The notes beneath the pieces are model-generated. The model saw only the letters and a list, made by a program, of their open reading frames with translations. It did not search any database and was not told the origin of the DNA. From assembly GCF_947179165.1 (NCBI RefSeq), contig NC_077239.1, forward strand, positions 64,889,134 through 64,953,133: a stretch of DNA of 64,000 nt. Reading direction: 5' to 3'. The DNA is from Solanum dulcamara (taxonomy: Eukaryota; Streptophyta; Magnoliopsida; Solanales; Solanaceae). This document shows, piece after piece, positions 1-12,640 of the stretch (position 1 is the stretch's first letter; each line of letters starts with the position of its first letter). The position numbers and the translations under genes are program-made.

Positions 1-790
1 ACATTATCCAAGGCCTCCTACATCAAGCCTGTACCATGTGGCTTGGGCTCTATAGACTCAAACCAAATGACTAGAGAGTAACAACACCTAAAATATAAAG
101 CCTCAAATGAGTCCATTTGAATATTGGAGTGGTAGCTGTTGTTGTATGAAAACTCTACCAAAGGAAAAAAATGGTCCTGCTGTCCCCTGAAGTCCATAAC
201 ACAGGTCTAAAACATATCCTCAATAACTTGAATAGTGCGCTCTAACTGGTGATCAGTCTGCAGGTGAAAACATGTGCTAAGGTCAACACAGATACGTAAC
301 TTCTCTTGGAAAGTCCTCCAAAAATTGGATGTGAACTATGAGCCTTGGCCTGAATTGATAGAAACAGACACACTATGAAGATAAACTACCTCCTGAATGT
401 AGATACGGGCCAACCTCTCAAGACTGTAGGAAGTATGAACATGGACAAAGTATGCTGATTTGGTCAATCAATCCACGATGATCCAAATACTATCAATACC
501 TTTGGAAGTGCGAGGCAATCCCATAATGAAGTCTATGGTGACATACTCCTACTTCCACACGGGAATGGGTAATCTCTAAAGCTCGCTACTAGGACTCAAA
601 TGCTCGGCCTTAACCTTCTAACAACTCAAATAATTTGACACATAGTCTGCAAAATCCTTCTTAATGCCGCTCTACTAGTAATGCTACCTCAAGTCATGAT
701 ACATCATAGTGGTGCCCAGATAGATGGAATATTTGGAATCATGGGCCTTGCTAAGGATCAAATGGATAAACACCCAAATCTCAGAACACA
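1..790 (-). pseudogene. Integrase remnant of element U (partial)
   Basis: The minus-strand translation in shifting frames gives recognisable integrase core pieces. Around 60-330 there is a decayed version of the segment around the catalytic glutamate and the following Y-N-N-S-Y-H-S motif, and around 440-560 the region of the first catalytic aspartate. A zinc-finger-like Cys/His stretch lies near 610-700. No frame longer than 60 codons survives. The remnant resembles the integrases of the other chromoviruses in this window, but only a short part of the core is present and the window edge removes the C-terminus. Confidence 0.5.
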
Positions 791-999
791 GAGATGACTA
801 CCAAACCTCAATACCCCATCTGGATCTAATGTAGCCTGGCTGGTGTCACCTCCCGAAACCCAATCTCGAAAAGCAACTAAATCCTCATCCTCAAACTAAC
901 AACTAGAAATCTGATCTAATAAAGATGGATGAGCTCCCACATAAGCTAGTACACGACGAGAATCAGAAATATCAATCCAAATCATCCTGTTAGCTAAGG

Positions 1000-1480
1000 A
1001 CTAGATGTTCAAAGCCAAAGGTCATTGCATAGTATAAATAAAGGCTAGATTACCCATACTCACTGCCTTCTAACTCAAGGCATCTGCTACTATATTTACC
1101 TTTCCCGAATAGAAGAGAATCGAGAGTCCGTAGTCATAATATACTAATTAGGATCTTGCTAACTCATAATGTACTGAAGCCTCCTATGATCATTGTAGAT
1201 CTCGCATCAAACTCTATACAGGTAGTGCCTCCAAATCTTAAGCGCAAAAACTAATCTCCGCCAACTCTAAGTCATAAGTGAGGTAGTTATACTCATGCAA
1301 CTTAAGCTTCCTCAACGCATAAGCAATAACCCGGCCAACCTGCATCAGTACATAATCCAAACCAATGCCAAATATGTCATAATAGATCGTGAATCCCCCA
1401 CCCTTAACTGGAATAGTGAATATAGGAGCGGTGGTAAGAAACTCCTTGAGACTTAGAAAGCTCCTCTTACATTCCTAAAA
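1000..1480 (-). pseudogene. RNase H remnant of element U
   Basis: Between integrase and reverse transcriptase, the minus strand carries fragments of the gypsy RNase H domain: the tyrosine-rich segment around the T-D-H region near 1150-1230, the L-E-L-A segment near 1255-1290, and the D-A-S region near 1370-1400. The frame is broken by several stops and small indels. The domain would degrade the RNA strand of the RNA-DNA hybrid during reverse transcription. It is clearly non-functional here and is identified as much from its position as from the surviving motifs. Confidence 0.45.
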
Positions 1481-2357
1481 CCATTCAAAGGGAATGTCCT
1501 AGCGAGTCAACCGGGTCAGAGGTGCTGCTAAGTAGAAAATCCCTCAATAATGTGCCTATAATACCCTGCCAATATGACGAAGCTATGAATCTCAGTCATA
1601 GAGGTGGGCCTGGCCTAAGCACGAATAGCCTCAATCTTCGCCGGATCTACCATAATGACATACTTGAACACTACTTACCCCAAGAATGCTCCAGATCAAG
1701 CAAAAATTCTCACTTTGAGAACTTGGCATAAAACCGTCAATCTCTCATAGTCTGGATTACTATCCTCAATTACTGCTCATGCTCAACCCGGCTCTGCGAG
1801 TATACCAATATATCATTGATGAAGACTATAATAAAAGAGTCTAAGAACAGCCTGAATATATGAGTCATCAAGTCTATGAACATGATAGGGGCATTAGTCA
1901 ACCCAAAAAGAATAAGTAGGAACTTATAATGGCAGTAATGAGTCCTAAATGCGGTCTTAGGGATGTCCACTGCCCTAATCCTTAACCGATGGTAGTCGGA
2001 TCTCAGATCAATCTTAGAAAACACCACGGCACCCTGAAGCTGGTCAAATAGATCATTAATCTTAGGCATAGGGTAAGGTTTCTTCACCGTCATCTTGTTC
2101 AGGTACCTGTAATCAACACACATCTGCATATTGTCGTCCTCCTTATTAATAAATAGGACTGGGGTACCTCAAAGCAATATACTAGGCTGAATGAATCCCT
2201 TACCTAAGAGATACTGAAGTTGAACACAGAGCTCCTTGAGCTCTGTGGGGGCCATACAGTACTGTGGAATAAAAATAGGATTAGTACCCAGCTCTAAATC
2301 AATGGTAGAGTCAATATCACGATCTAGAGGAAGGCTATACAGGTCAAAAGGGAACAC
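1481..2357 (-). pseudogene. Reverse transcriptase remnant of element U
   Basis: Two open stretches (1770-2129 and 2169-2357) contain strong gypsy reverse-transcriptase signatures. These include the C-V-D-Y-R-Y-L-N-K segment, the F-S-K-I-D-L-R-S block holding the first catalytic aspartate, and F-G-L-T-N-A-P. The catalytic box reads F-I-N-D where functional enzymes have F-I-D-D, so one metal-binding aspartate is lost. The upstream piece carries the P-Y/C-M-A-P-T-E-L-K-E-L segment that starts the domain in this family. A stop lies between the two stretches. Identity is certain at family level; the enzyme is dead. Confidence 0.85.
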
Positions 2358-2369
2358 ATCTGCAAACTC

Positions 2370-2880
2370 TCAAATTATAGGCACTGAATCAACCAAAGGG
2401 CCCTTCCTACTGACATCTATAATGTACGCCAAGCAAGCCAAACATCTGCTAGCCACTAACCTCTGAGCCCAAATAAAAGAAATCACCCTAATAGGCCTAC
2501 GACTACAACAACCTTGCCATACCACAAACAGTATACCAGGCATGGCTAAGGTAATGGTCTTGGCATAGAAATCCAAGACCACACTATGAGGGGATAACCA
2601 GTTCATGCCCAGAATCAAATTAAAATTGAGCATATCAAGTAAAATAAGATCATCCCTACTAAAGAATCACCTACTAGGGTCGAAGCACATAACGACTCAA
2701 CTAAGGGCTGGACTCATACTCAATCAAGGGGCACAATACACAAATATATATAAATAGATGGAGCCTGGATCAAATAAAGTGGAGGTGGATTAAAGGCATA
2801 AAAGAATCGTACTTGTGATCACATCATCCGATGCCTCACCTTCTACTCTAGCTAGAGTTGCATAAAAGTGGACCTGGGCA
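2370..2880 (-). pseudogene. Protease-region remnant of element U
   Basis: The open stretch 2370-2633 encodes I-L-G-M-N-W-L-S-P followed by a K-T-I-T-L-A-M-P-G segment. That is the signature of the linker just after the aspartic protease in chromovirus polyproteins. The protease active-site D-x-G further upstream is too eroded to place. The neighbours (reverse transcriptase downstream, gag upstream on the minus strand) fit. Confidence 0.6.
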
Positions 2881-2949
2881 CCTCTACACCATGAATCTAC
2901 TTAGCCATCTATCCTTCCACCTCGAGGACCTCCTCATGCACCCTAATAG

Positions 2950-4465
2950 CCACTCATGCGGTTCTTGCCTTGGCCTTTGCCTCTAATTGGAGGTGTTGCT
3001 GCTGGTGCAGGTCTAGTGGCCTGTAGAGCTGGTGCGGCTGACCTACGGAGAAGGAACTCATGAGATCAATGATCTAGCTTCATAGTAATAGCACCCCTAT
3101 GTCTATAGACTCACAATTAGAGGTTGGCCATCTCAGCCAGAAGAACCCATATGAATACAACCTCAGCCCTGACTCAAAACGTTACTAGAGCCACCCTAAC
3201 GGTGTTGGTCACCTTCTGATGTGTGAAATGAAGACTGAAATGGCTTATTGGACTAAACCTATTGGACCTCTGGTAGGGCCTATCATATGAATCCCTGAGC
3301 CTGAAATGGGGCCGCCTTGGCTATCATCCTGCCTAGCTCTCTTGTCGCTGCCTCCTTAGTCCTCGCAACAAAGATGCTCAAGTGTGAGGGTATGGTCCAC
3401 CATATCCAAAAAGGAACTGCCCGTTGAGTCTAAAGACTGAGTATCAATTGGTAGCTGGAGTCTCAAACCTCTGACGAAGCATCGAACTCTCTCTTTCTCA
3501 GTAGGTAATATCATAGTGGCATGCTTAGAGAGCTTGTGGAACCTGGCCTTATACTTTGATGTTGTCATAAATCCCTTCTCCAATCATGAAAATTGTTCTA
3601 AAAAATGATCTGTAATGCTCCTAGGGATGAATCGGGCCAAAAATGCCTCAGAATACTCTATCCATAATAATTTTAGAGACCCAGCTATCCTGGTCCCTAG
3701 ATATGAATATCACAATTGTCGGGAAGGACCGTCTAGCTGATAAGTAGTGAAGTCATCTTCTCTCGACTCCACCAAATCCAAAGTCTGCTGTCGATTATGT
3801 CAAGTAAGTAGAAATTATGGGCATCCTTACCTACAACCCTATAACACCTCAGTGGTGATAATCTAAGAAACACCTCGAGTATCTTTTACTCTGATAGTGT
3901 CATAACGCTATTTAAGTTATTCATCTGGTAGGCAGGTGCCGATGAAGACTTAACTATTGGTGCCGTTGGTGCAGGCTGAACCTGTGGTTTTGGAGAAATT
4001 AGAGGTGGGACATGTTGCATACCTCTTATAGCACTCTTTCCACTAAAGAACTGAACCAGGACTAGGGAATAAAATAGTGCGGACTAATACTTTATTCGAC
4101 TAGAGGAAGAATGTATGGATTGAAGCAATCCCTAAGGGCAGGTTTGAGAAGTTCAATAAGACGAGTCTTACCACTGAGAGAGAAAGCCAGCCTTTTGAGA
4201 AAGAGAGAGTAGCTCTAAAACTTTTTCTTCTTAAATGCCTTTCTAATACATTTTATGTTGATGTAATTATTTATGCCCTATTGCCTATAGGTACGGAGCT
4301 GCAACTGGCATGAGCGCGGGATGTGGCTAGGCTCGTCTTGAGACCATCAATCAATGATGTACTAGAGCTACCTGTGGTTCCACCTCCAGCTTCGGAGTCT
4401 GCTCTCTGTCATTGGTAGGCCTTTACCCCTAGTTTGGGCCCTATCATGCATGCAAGCCATCCTGT
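2950..4465 (-). pseudogene. Gag remnant of element U
   Basis: The best-preserved part (3356-3583) encodes a retrotransposon-gag-like segment, K-G-F-M-T-T-S-K-Y-K-A-R-F-H-K-L-S-K-H-A, then E-K-E-R-V-R-C-F-V-R-G-L. This matches the region of gag seen in the better copies of this window (S-V-R-E-Y-A-L-K-F-T-K-L-S-K-Y-A in element Y). The rest, up to an initiator-like ATG near 4465, is broken by many stops. Gag would form the virus-like particle. No intact CCHC knuckle was found between 2950 and 3300. Confidence 0.6.
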
Positions 4466-4650
4466 AAAAGAGTGGAACAAGTGAGATTCTATGAAACTAA
4501 TAAGACACATACTGCGCAATAATGATACAAAAGAGATCAAGTTCCTAAAGACATCTTGTAGCCTCCCGAATATATGTTACGAACATCTCTGCATCGATAT
4601 ACAGGACTCTACTAGACGTTAGCTCTGACAAGTGAGATCAGTGAACTTGA

Positions 4651-4666
4651 GATTCTAATACTAACT
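4651..4666 (-). other. Decayed tRNA-Met primer binding site of element U
   Basis: The plus strand reads gattctaatactaact immediately before the LTR start tgtcatgaac. The same place in element Y reads gctctgataccaagtt, the complement of the T-G-G-T-A-T-C-A-G-A-G-C primer site for initiator tRNA-Met. Most of the positions agree. This fixes element U as minus-strand and the block to the right as its 5' LTR. Confidence 0.5.
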
Positions 4667-7190
4667 TGTCATGAACCGAATCATTAAGTCATGATGGAGC
4701 CTACTATGACCCACCAGTAGGCAAACCAACCTATATCCCAAAACTGCAAGTAATGGGATGCAAGGATAGAAGACCAACATTTAAATAATAACATCTTGAA
4801 TGGATTCCCATAAGCCCGACAGGAGAAAAGATAGTTGAAATAAAATAAAGAAATTTGATGTAGAACCAACGATGTCACAATTTCTCATGGACTTGAACCA
4901 AACCAATTCGAGAGCCTAAAGCCTTGAACTCAAAGCATGGAAGAATTAGGGACTTAAACCAAAGGAATATAAGATGATCAGGGACTTAGATTGCGATTTG
5001 GATTAACCAAAGTCTTGAACCAAGGATAAGGATAATCGTGGACTTGAAACATGTGTAAATGAGACCAAAGACTTGAGCTAAGGTAATAGTAGCTATGGAC
5101 TTGAACCAAGGCTGATTAGTAGATATGGAATTGAACTAAGGCTTATAAGCGGCGGTGGACTAGAACCAGGGCTAAGCAAATCTAGGGACTTGAACCGAGA
5201 CTATAATACCAAGGAAAGGACTTGAACACGCCCAAGGGAGTAATTTGGGGACTTGAGCTATGAGTAATTTGGGGACTATAATAGTAGCGGCCAACGTGGC
5301 ATCACAGGGAGTACCCCCAATCTGAGTTCCATTAATAAGTCACTCAAGCCCAAACCACATCCAACCAAAATTGATGAATGGACTTCCAGAACCAAAAATC
5401 AAGTGATACGAGACTGATAAAATTAGGAAATTATGGATACACGATTCCAAAGCTATGTTACTGCCTAACTAAGGTCAGGCTATTAGAATGTAGTCTGCTA
5501 TATCAGTCTACAGGGAGCTAAGCCATCCGAAGCGACGTCAGAGAAGGTCCAAGGCCTAACGGCACAAAGAATACACAAGTCTATGGAAATCACTAGTCTA
5601 AGCCAAGACTAAGGCCAAACATGCTTCCAACGACATAAACCAAACACACAATATGCAACACAAAGTACAGATGATCGATAATAATAGGAGACATGCTTTA
5701 ACAACCCGAGTTTCCAAAAAATAAAGCCTAAGGCATGGTTTCTAGGAATTTATCATGTCAACACCCAACTTCCCCCAATCTCACACATTTCAATATACAA
5801 GTGCTTAAACATGCTCAGTCTACAGAGAAAAAGTCGTAGACTACTTGTAATCTAACTGAGCACTCTCCACCTTAAGTAATCAGAGCTTTTTCCTTTCATA
5901 CGGCCTCATAACGTTGTCATGCTATCAAAAATAGAATTAAAATATCAACACGGTCATTTTAACACTAAAATTAACAAATTCAAAAACAAACCAATTTTGA
6001 AGTAAAAAATAGAATTATGGGACTCGCTCCGGAAATTCTAAAATTAACTTCATAAGAGATCCTATATGCTACCCCTAAACTTTTATTCCCAAAATGGAAT
6101 ACAATTCGGGTCTCGAATCAACCCAAATGACAACATACAATAAAATCACAAATTTCCACCATTAAAGCTTATGAGACAATAGGTGTTTTACAAAATTGAC
6201 CTTAAATGAAGTCTCTCCAATATTTTCTAATCACCAACCCAAGTAGCCACAACAATTATGAACTCACCAAACTTAGAATCACTCAATTTTGACCCGTGGA
6301 GAGGGATAAATTGCATTTTGAATTATGAAGGAAAGGCTGAGTTCATCCTTGGTCTTAAATTAAAAGACCAGGGATTCCTTCTTTGAGAATGTGACTAAAG
6401 TATCCCGCAAACGTAGAGAAGAGGAACTTAGACCTCCGAACGTGGAGGCCTTCACAGTATACAGAGATCGGAAGGGGAATTCACCGCGAATGCCGCCCAG
6501 GCCCCACGAATGAAGAGAGTCAGGCCACTAACTTCCATGATCACAGCCTGAGGTCCTGAACGCGAAGGGTAAATCAGCCTTGCACCAGGTGATGCTACAA
6601 ATTTTAACTTTGGCACTTTCTAAGTCTTTGATGGGGTGCTCGGGATTCATTTAGAATCCCATTCGTGCAAATAAACTTTGCTACCGCCACCAAATTTGGT
6701 ATTCCAAACTCAATGGTGCATTTGAAATTCCCATACGAGGTCATTTTAATGAAAAATGGGTTCCATACCCAAGTGTTATTTTAAGCCAAATTCCACAACG
6801 GGCCTCGGATTAGACCGAAAGCCTCAAAAAGCGAACGAAGGGTCATTATAGACCAAACTCAATATTTTGGAACTAATCACGTTGAAGGAATTTCCATCCA
6901 AGTGTGTTTTCCAAGAATGTTGACCAAAGTCAACTTTAGGCCAAATTCCAAGGGCTAAAGCGCCAAATGTCCCCAAACTCGTACTGATTACTTTGATACT
7001 CATGCCGACCATGCCACTTGCCTAATTTGGACATTCCAAAGCTTATGAAATTGTTAGAATTCTATTCTAAGGTTGTTTACCTAAAGTTGTGACCGAAGTA
7101 AACTTTTCAAGTTATAAAAGCTCAAAAATTTAGAAATAGACCTAAAACCCAAAGCAAGTCATAAATGACTTGGGGTCACTATATGAACGC
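4667..7190 (-). repeat. 5' LTR of element U (decayed)
   Basis: The block starts with TGTCATGA, as the minus-oriented V LTR at 14592 does, directly after the decayed primer site. There is no coding content. It includes short CpG-containing words near 6420-6580 of the type seen in other LTRs here. The end near 7190 (ggggtcactata) looks like a decayed version of the ggggtcttaca that ends LTR V. The length of about 2.5 kb fits the long LTRs of this clade. The right border is uncertain. Confidence 0.45.
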
Positions 7191-7289
7191 TCTAAATGAT
7201 GAAATAAATGCTTTAATTCAAAAATAACCTACATAATAATTAGAACATACTTTAGAAGTAAGACTAGGGGATGATGAATCATATTATAC

Positions 7290-9064
7290 TGGTTTTATGC
7301 TTGTAGCTATGAAATTGACGCCGAAGAAAGTTGTCCTTAGGAAGCTAAAATGAGGTTCAAAGTGTCAAAATAAGAAGAAAAAAAACATGCTACAAATAGT
7401 TGAGTTGTGTGGAAGTTGGGTATGATTTTTGAAAGTGTGAAAGAGATTAGACTGACAATCACCACGTATACAATTTAGAAAAGTGTTCAGATTGAGAAGT
7501 ATCTGAATAAGTCAGCTAGAGTAAGTGTGTGATGTTGCAAGAACAATTGTAAATAATTACTGTGTACAAGTATTGACATTGAAACTAATAATATTGTTAT
7601 TTGGACTTATATTTCAATACATCTAAGTGAGAGGCTTTCTTAAAATTAGTCGTTCAATTCTAACTTTTTGACTAGTATTTTTAAAGTAGAGTAATTGAAT
7701 AATCAAAAATCAAAATGTTCAAGTTGCAAGAGTTAATTTAGGAAGAAGTATAATGTGCATGTTGATAAGACCAAAATAAAGAGAGAAACAAATAAAATTT
7801 TGAATAATATTATGCGTGATCATATTAAGGAGTTTTGGAGAATTCTTGATTATAAGAATAAGCTGTTAAGGTCTAATTTCAAGAATACTTGACTGGTGAA
7901 ATTTGGTGAAATTAATAAACTGGTAGGCTAATGTTTGAGGCATTTTACATCTGTTTTGAAGCACTCAAGTTGACATTCATGTCATGTAGGAAATGCATGG
8001 GGTTGGATGGTTGTTTCTTGAAGGAAGTATGTAAGGCTCCATAACTTGTTGTGGCCAATGATGAAAACAACCAAATGCTTCCACTTGGTTGGGATGTAGT
8101 GAAAAATAAGAATAAAAAAGTTAGAGTTGATTTATTTCTCCGTTGCGTGAAGACTTGAAATTAAGAGATGGAACAAGTTTCACTATCATGTTAGACATGA
8201 AAAATATATATTCTGTAATATTAATTTCTATTTTACTATTGTTTCTGTTGATTTACTCTTTTTTTTCAAGTAAATTGTGTAATATTTGTTCAGCTAATGG
8301 ATATATCCATTAAGGAGTTGTTACCAGCTTGTGAGAAAATGAGGTGTGCTAGGCATAACCTAGCAAATCTATCAAAAGATTAAAGATCGCAAAGAAATAA
8401 TCTAATATGAAAGTGTGCTAGAAACACTTTTGAAGCTGAATTTAATTATTTTTTTGATAAGCTATCCAAATTAGATAAGAAAATAGTGGATGATCTACTT
8501 TACTATGATAAAGAGTATTGATTCACAGTGTATTTCTATTGTTAAGTCAAGTATGATGCAGTGTATAATGATATGTATAAGAGCTTTAATGATTGAATCT
8601 TGACAACAAGGCATAAGACCATTATTAGTAAGCTTGACGAGATAAAAGTCAAGGTTATGACTGGGCTAGCTAGATTAAGTAAATTTCAAACTTTTGAGTC
8701 ACCAACTTCTCTCCAAGGAAATGAAGGTATTAGAGGACAATATTGATAAGTCAATGATATGTAACAATGAATTTAATGGAATAACATGATATAAAATTTT
8801 GGATCGATACAAATAACACACTATTTATTTGAGAAAGAAAGATTGTAGTTACAAATCTTGAATGTTGAAGGGGATACTATGTGCACATGTCTTAGCTGCA
8901 ATATTGCATAATCAATATGATATACATGATTTCATTCATCCTTTCTACTTTAAAGAGAGATACTTGATGACTTACTCACATTTCATGCAATCTATGAATA
9001 ACATACTAATATTATCAAAATCAATAAATTATTTTATTGCTTCACTAGTGATAAAAAGTGTTAG
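7290..9064 (+). pseudogene. Mutator-like element (MULE) transposase remnant
   Basis: Translating the plus strand across several frames gives, in order: an N-terminal V-G-M-I-F-E-S-V-K-E-I-R segment near 7420-7460; G-L-D-G-C-F-L-K at 8000-8023 with the first catalytic aspartate codon at 8006-8008; N-N-Q-M-L-P-L-G-W-D-V-V near 8065-8100; a histidine/cysteine-rich segment near 8340-8370; and a SWIM zinc-finger segment G-I-L-C-A-H-V-L-A-A-I within 8862-9086. The first C-x-C of the SWIM finger now reads C-S-Y and is followed by a stop. This order is that of plant MuDR/MULE transposases. It carries many stops and frameshifts. Terminal inverted repeats were not found; an LTR cuts in at 9067. Confidence 0.75.
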
Positions 9065-9066
9065 AT

Positions 9067-11690
9067 TGTCACGATCCAAAAATTGAGGTCATGATAGAAC
9101 ACATCCCAAAATCCAACCTGATGTGTAAGCCTAAAAGTAAAACTTATACGAGAATACCAAATGGGAAGTCAGGCCAAAAAATAAACTAAAAGAAGGATAA
9201 TGAAGAAAATATCCAAAAACTTAGTATCATAAGTGTAAAGAGCATCTAGTACAATATTCAAAATTTGATATACATCATAAGTCTTTGAGTAATAGTAAAG
9301 AATGAAAATGAAATATAGAACTAGTGGCGATCTGAATCTCAGGATCTCACCATTAATCTGATAATGTGATATCCACTGGAGAGATCAGCTGCCGCGCAGG
9401 ATAGTTTAACTAGGATCTGCATAAAAAAGGGACACAAAAATAGGGGTGAGTATAATCCACATGTACTCAATAGGTTTGACTGTCTGAGTATAAGAAATTA
9501 ATCAAGCTTATGGAATAAACTAAGGAACGCTTCCACCTGTATACAGAAAAGTCACGTTCCGGTATCAATGCCACCAATTCATATAGAGCGACTGGACTAA
9601 AGTACACACATAGGGATGATTCAATATCACTGATAATCAGATAAGTCAATTAATTGAAAGAGCAATACAATGAGATGATGCAATGATATGATGGTATGGT
9701 GGGATCAAGGTTGTCGTACAACCTGTTGTATGCAACTATCAAGCTAAGGCTTCTGAACAAGGACCCATGGGGGACTCACAATCCATATACCAAATCACAA
9801 TCTCAATATCTTATCAACTTACCACCTAGCTCATAGTCAAGGACATAAAGAAGTGCCGCATTCTTTTTCTCAAAAAGAATTTCTATATTTCTCAATTTTC
9901 CAAGATCAATAATATGATGAATTAGGATGAATGAATCTCAACACATATGTCATGGAGGAAATATTCAACTCAACATATAATATAAGGTTCAAAGTTTATG
10001 AAACTCTACCTAAACATGATATACACCCTCAATAGATAGTAATGGAAAGAAAATACATAGAAATAAATGTTCTCCTTTTCTAAAAATATTTTAGTACTCA
10101 AGTGTGATAAAAAACCCTCAACTTAACCCCTCAGGATGGTATTACAAGTCAAATAGTATAAGCCTCTCTCACAGGCAAATCGTGAATCTCAAGCTCTCAA
10201 AGCAATTATTATAGCAAATAAGGCCCCTACACGGGTACCACAGTACATATAAGCCCCTACACAGATATCACAATACAAATAAGCTCTCACATGAACATCA
10301 TAATGAAATTAATAGTCCCAAATCACATTACGATCCCATTCTAAAGTTTGTAACATATAAATGACTAATTACCCAATCTCAGTCTCAAAGAAGGATAGCC
10401 AAACCTACCTCGAAGGCCAAAACATCACAAGATCACTCTAATCAGTTCTTAACTCACGAACACCTACTCTAAAGAAATTACCATTATTAAAAATGGAAAG
10501 TGTCATCAAAGGAGTCTAACGATACCCATATTGCAAGGTTTTAAAATTGAGGTCAAAATCATCCAAAAATTACTTTGAAAATGAAAAGGGCAAATTTGAG
10601 ATTTTATTTAAAATTCATGTTCTACATAAAAAATAGACCTCGTGGTTGAAAAAAACATTAAAATTGATCAAGAATTGAGATAGAAATCATCTAATGTTTA
10701 AACTTTAAAATTGGGAAGAAAATCCCCAAAACCCCATTTGAAAATTTGATTTTGAAGTGATTTTTGAATGTAAAATTGGTAAGATGGATTACATACATTT
10801 ACCCAAAAATTTCCTCTCCTAAATCTCCTCCCCAAGCTTCAAACTAAGAAAAAATATTGGAATGAAAAAACTGGAAATAATTTCTAAAGTTGGACACTGT
10901 ACAAGTAATTTTTATACATTGTGATCACGAGTATTAAACATCGTGATTGCTAAGCACTTGAAGATAAACTATCATGATCCTGGAGCCCTACTCTTTTCCT
11001 TCTTCTAGTGCACTCATGAACTTCGGTGAGAAGCAAGCATCACAATTGGGGACATCCACCATTGAGATCGCGAAGAACACAAGAAAAGAAGACCCATCGA
11101 GATCGCTGAGCACACTCTTGCAATCACGAAGAACACCGACCCAATACATCGCAATTGCATGACTTAGGGTCCTGATTGGGATGAAGAAAATGCCTTGCAC
11201 AATAAACTAGAATCTGCAGAAAATACAACTTCAAAAATGTTTTTGGTTGGACCCTCAAAAATATTTGTGGTCCAAAAAAAATAAATCGGATAAGTTACTA
11301 CACTGAATTCACATTTGTGACTCAGTGGAATCATCAGATTTCTGAGAAAAGGTCGTTATGATGAAATTACCCTCCCGGACTCCTTTTAGGTCCAAAACTC
11401 AATTTTTAGCCTAATCTCTCAAAATGAAAACTAAGGTCTCGAGGCTCTAAATCAATACTCAACTAGACCAAACCCGACGTTTACAGAATTGATAGAATTT
11501 TTATCTGATTGGATAGCAATATATTTACCAAAGTCAACGATCGCATCGGGAACTGTACCAACCATTTCCATGCTGAAAACACTACGGAGAAGGGGAAAAT
11601 GGTCATTTCTCATAAAAAATAGTTTCTCAAGAATAGGGGTATTAGACATCTATGCTTAGAAAGTTGAGAAGAAAAGAGGCAGGTGAAACT
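9067..11690 (-). repeat. LTR-like block S, minus-oriented, old
   Basis: The block begins TGTCACGATCC right after the MULE remnant, matching the TGTCACGACCC that opens the minus-oriented Y LTRs. It has no coding content. Near 9440-9480 it has the ggggtgagta...gtactcaatagg type of segment common to LTRs of this group, and near 11060-11150 repeated words such as atcgcgaagaacac. No primer site, polypurine tract or gag-pol fragment clearly belongs to it, so it may be a solo or truncated LTR. The right edge is unclear: end-like sequences occur near 11356 and 11500, and 11690 is where Tat coding sequence takes over. Confidence 0.4.
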
Positions 11691-11869
11691 AAAAAGTCGA
11701 TAACTTTGCTAAAATTGGAATAATTATGACATGTTGTCTTTGTCATGTTAAATATCATAATAAAAAAGAATATCCTTTATTAAGGATTGATGGAGTTGAT
11801 TTTACTGCAAATAAAGTGTTGGATCTAATTCATCTGTTGTAGAACTATCAAGTTCAAGTATGAACAAGG

Positions 11870-12640
11870 ACATACCAAAGGTATATTACTATCTTGTCTA
11901 ATATTCTTGATTGTCAATTGAATCCTAAAGTAGCAGTCCATCAATTGACAATCAAGAATTGTGCTCATCCTATTAAGCAAGACCAAGGATATTTTATATC
12001 AAACTTAGTTTCATTGATTGATAAGGAAGCTAACAAACTCATTGAAGAAGGATTTGTTCGTGAAGTAAAATAACCTACGTGGATTTCAAGTATTGTTCCT
12101 GTGAGGAAGAAGAATGACCAAATTTGAGTTTTTGCTTACTTTAGATATCTCAACAATGTATGCCCTAAGGATGATTTCCGCTTCCCATTCCAAAGTTGAT
12201 GATTGATGCTACCACTAGTTACGAGGTAATGCCTTTCATGAATGGTTCATCCGGCTATAACCAAATCCGTATGGCACCAAAAGATGAAGAACTCACTGCA
12301 TTTCACACACCTAAAAATATTTATTGCTACAAGGTGATGCCTTTTGGTTTGAAAAATATTAGTTCCACATATCAAAGGGTTATGCACAATATATTTGATG
12401 ACTTTCTCCATGAAAATGTTGAATGTTTTGTTGATGACTTATTGGTGAAGTCGAGAAAGAGGAGTGACCATTTGAAAGACTTACGTATGGTATTTGGGTT
12501 GATACAAAGATATCAACTGAGGATGAATCCATTTAAATATGCTTTTAGAGTACTTCTGGAAAGTTTCTTCACTTTATGGTGCAACATCGAGGAACTAAAA
12601 TTGATCAAGCTGAATTTAATGCAATTTTGAAGATACCTGA
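11870..12640 (+). pseudogene. Tat/Ogre reverse transcriptase remnant
   Basis: The segment before 12196 contains E-A-N-K-L-I-E-E-G-F-V-R-E-V and I-V-P-V-R-K-K-N, the start of the domain. The open frame 12196-12630 then gives F-M-N-G-S-S-G-Y-N-Q-I-R-M-A-P, V-M-P-F-G-L-K-N and the catalytic box C-F-V-D-D-L-L-V-K-S, which keeps both aspartates. The M-A-P-x-D-E-E-x-T-A-F-x-T-P context is typical of Tat elements rather than chromoviruses. Stops interrupt the N-terminal part and a shift ends the long frame near 12600. Confidence 0.85.

Larger units (their letters stand above)
1..7190 (-). mobile_element. Element U: decayed minus-strand Ty3/gypsy element, left end outside window
   Basis: Reading the minus strand from right to left gives 5' LTR (4667 to about 7190), a decayed tRNA-Met primer site (4651-4666), gag, protease, reverse transcriptase, RNase H and integrase. 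This is the Ty3/gypsy order, with integrase last. Integrase runs off the left edge, so the chromodomain and 3' LTR are not visible. Every coding block is broken by stops and frameshifts, so the element is old and inactive. The right LTR limit is estimated from a degraded end-like sequence near 7190 and may be off by tens of bases. Confidence 0.6.
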
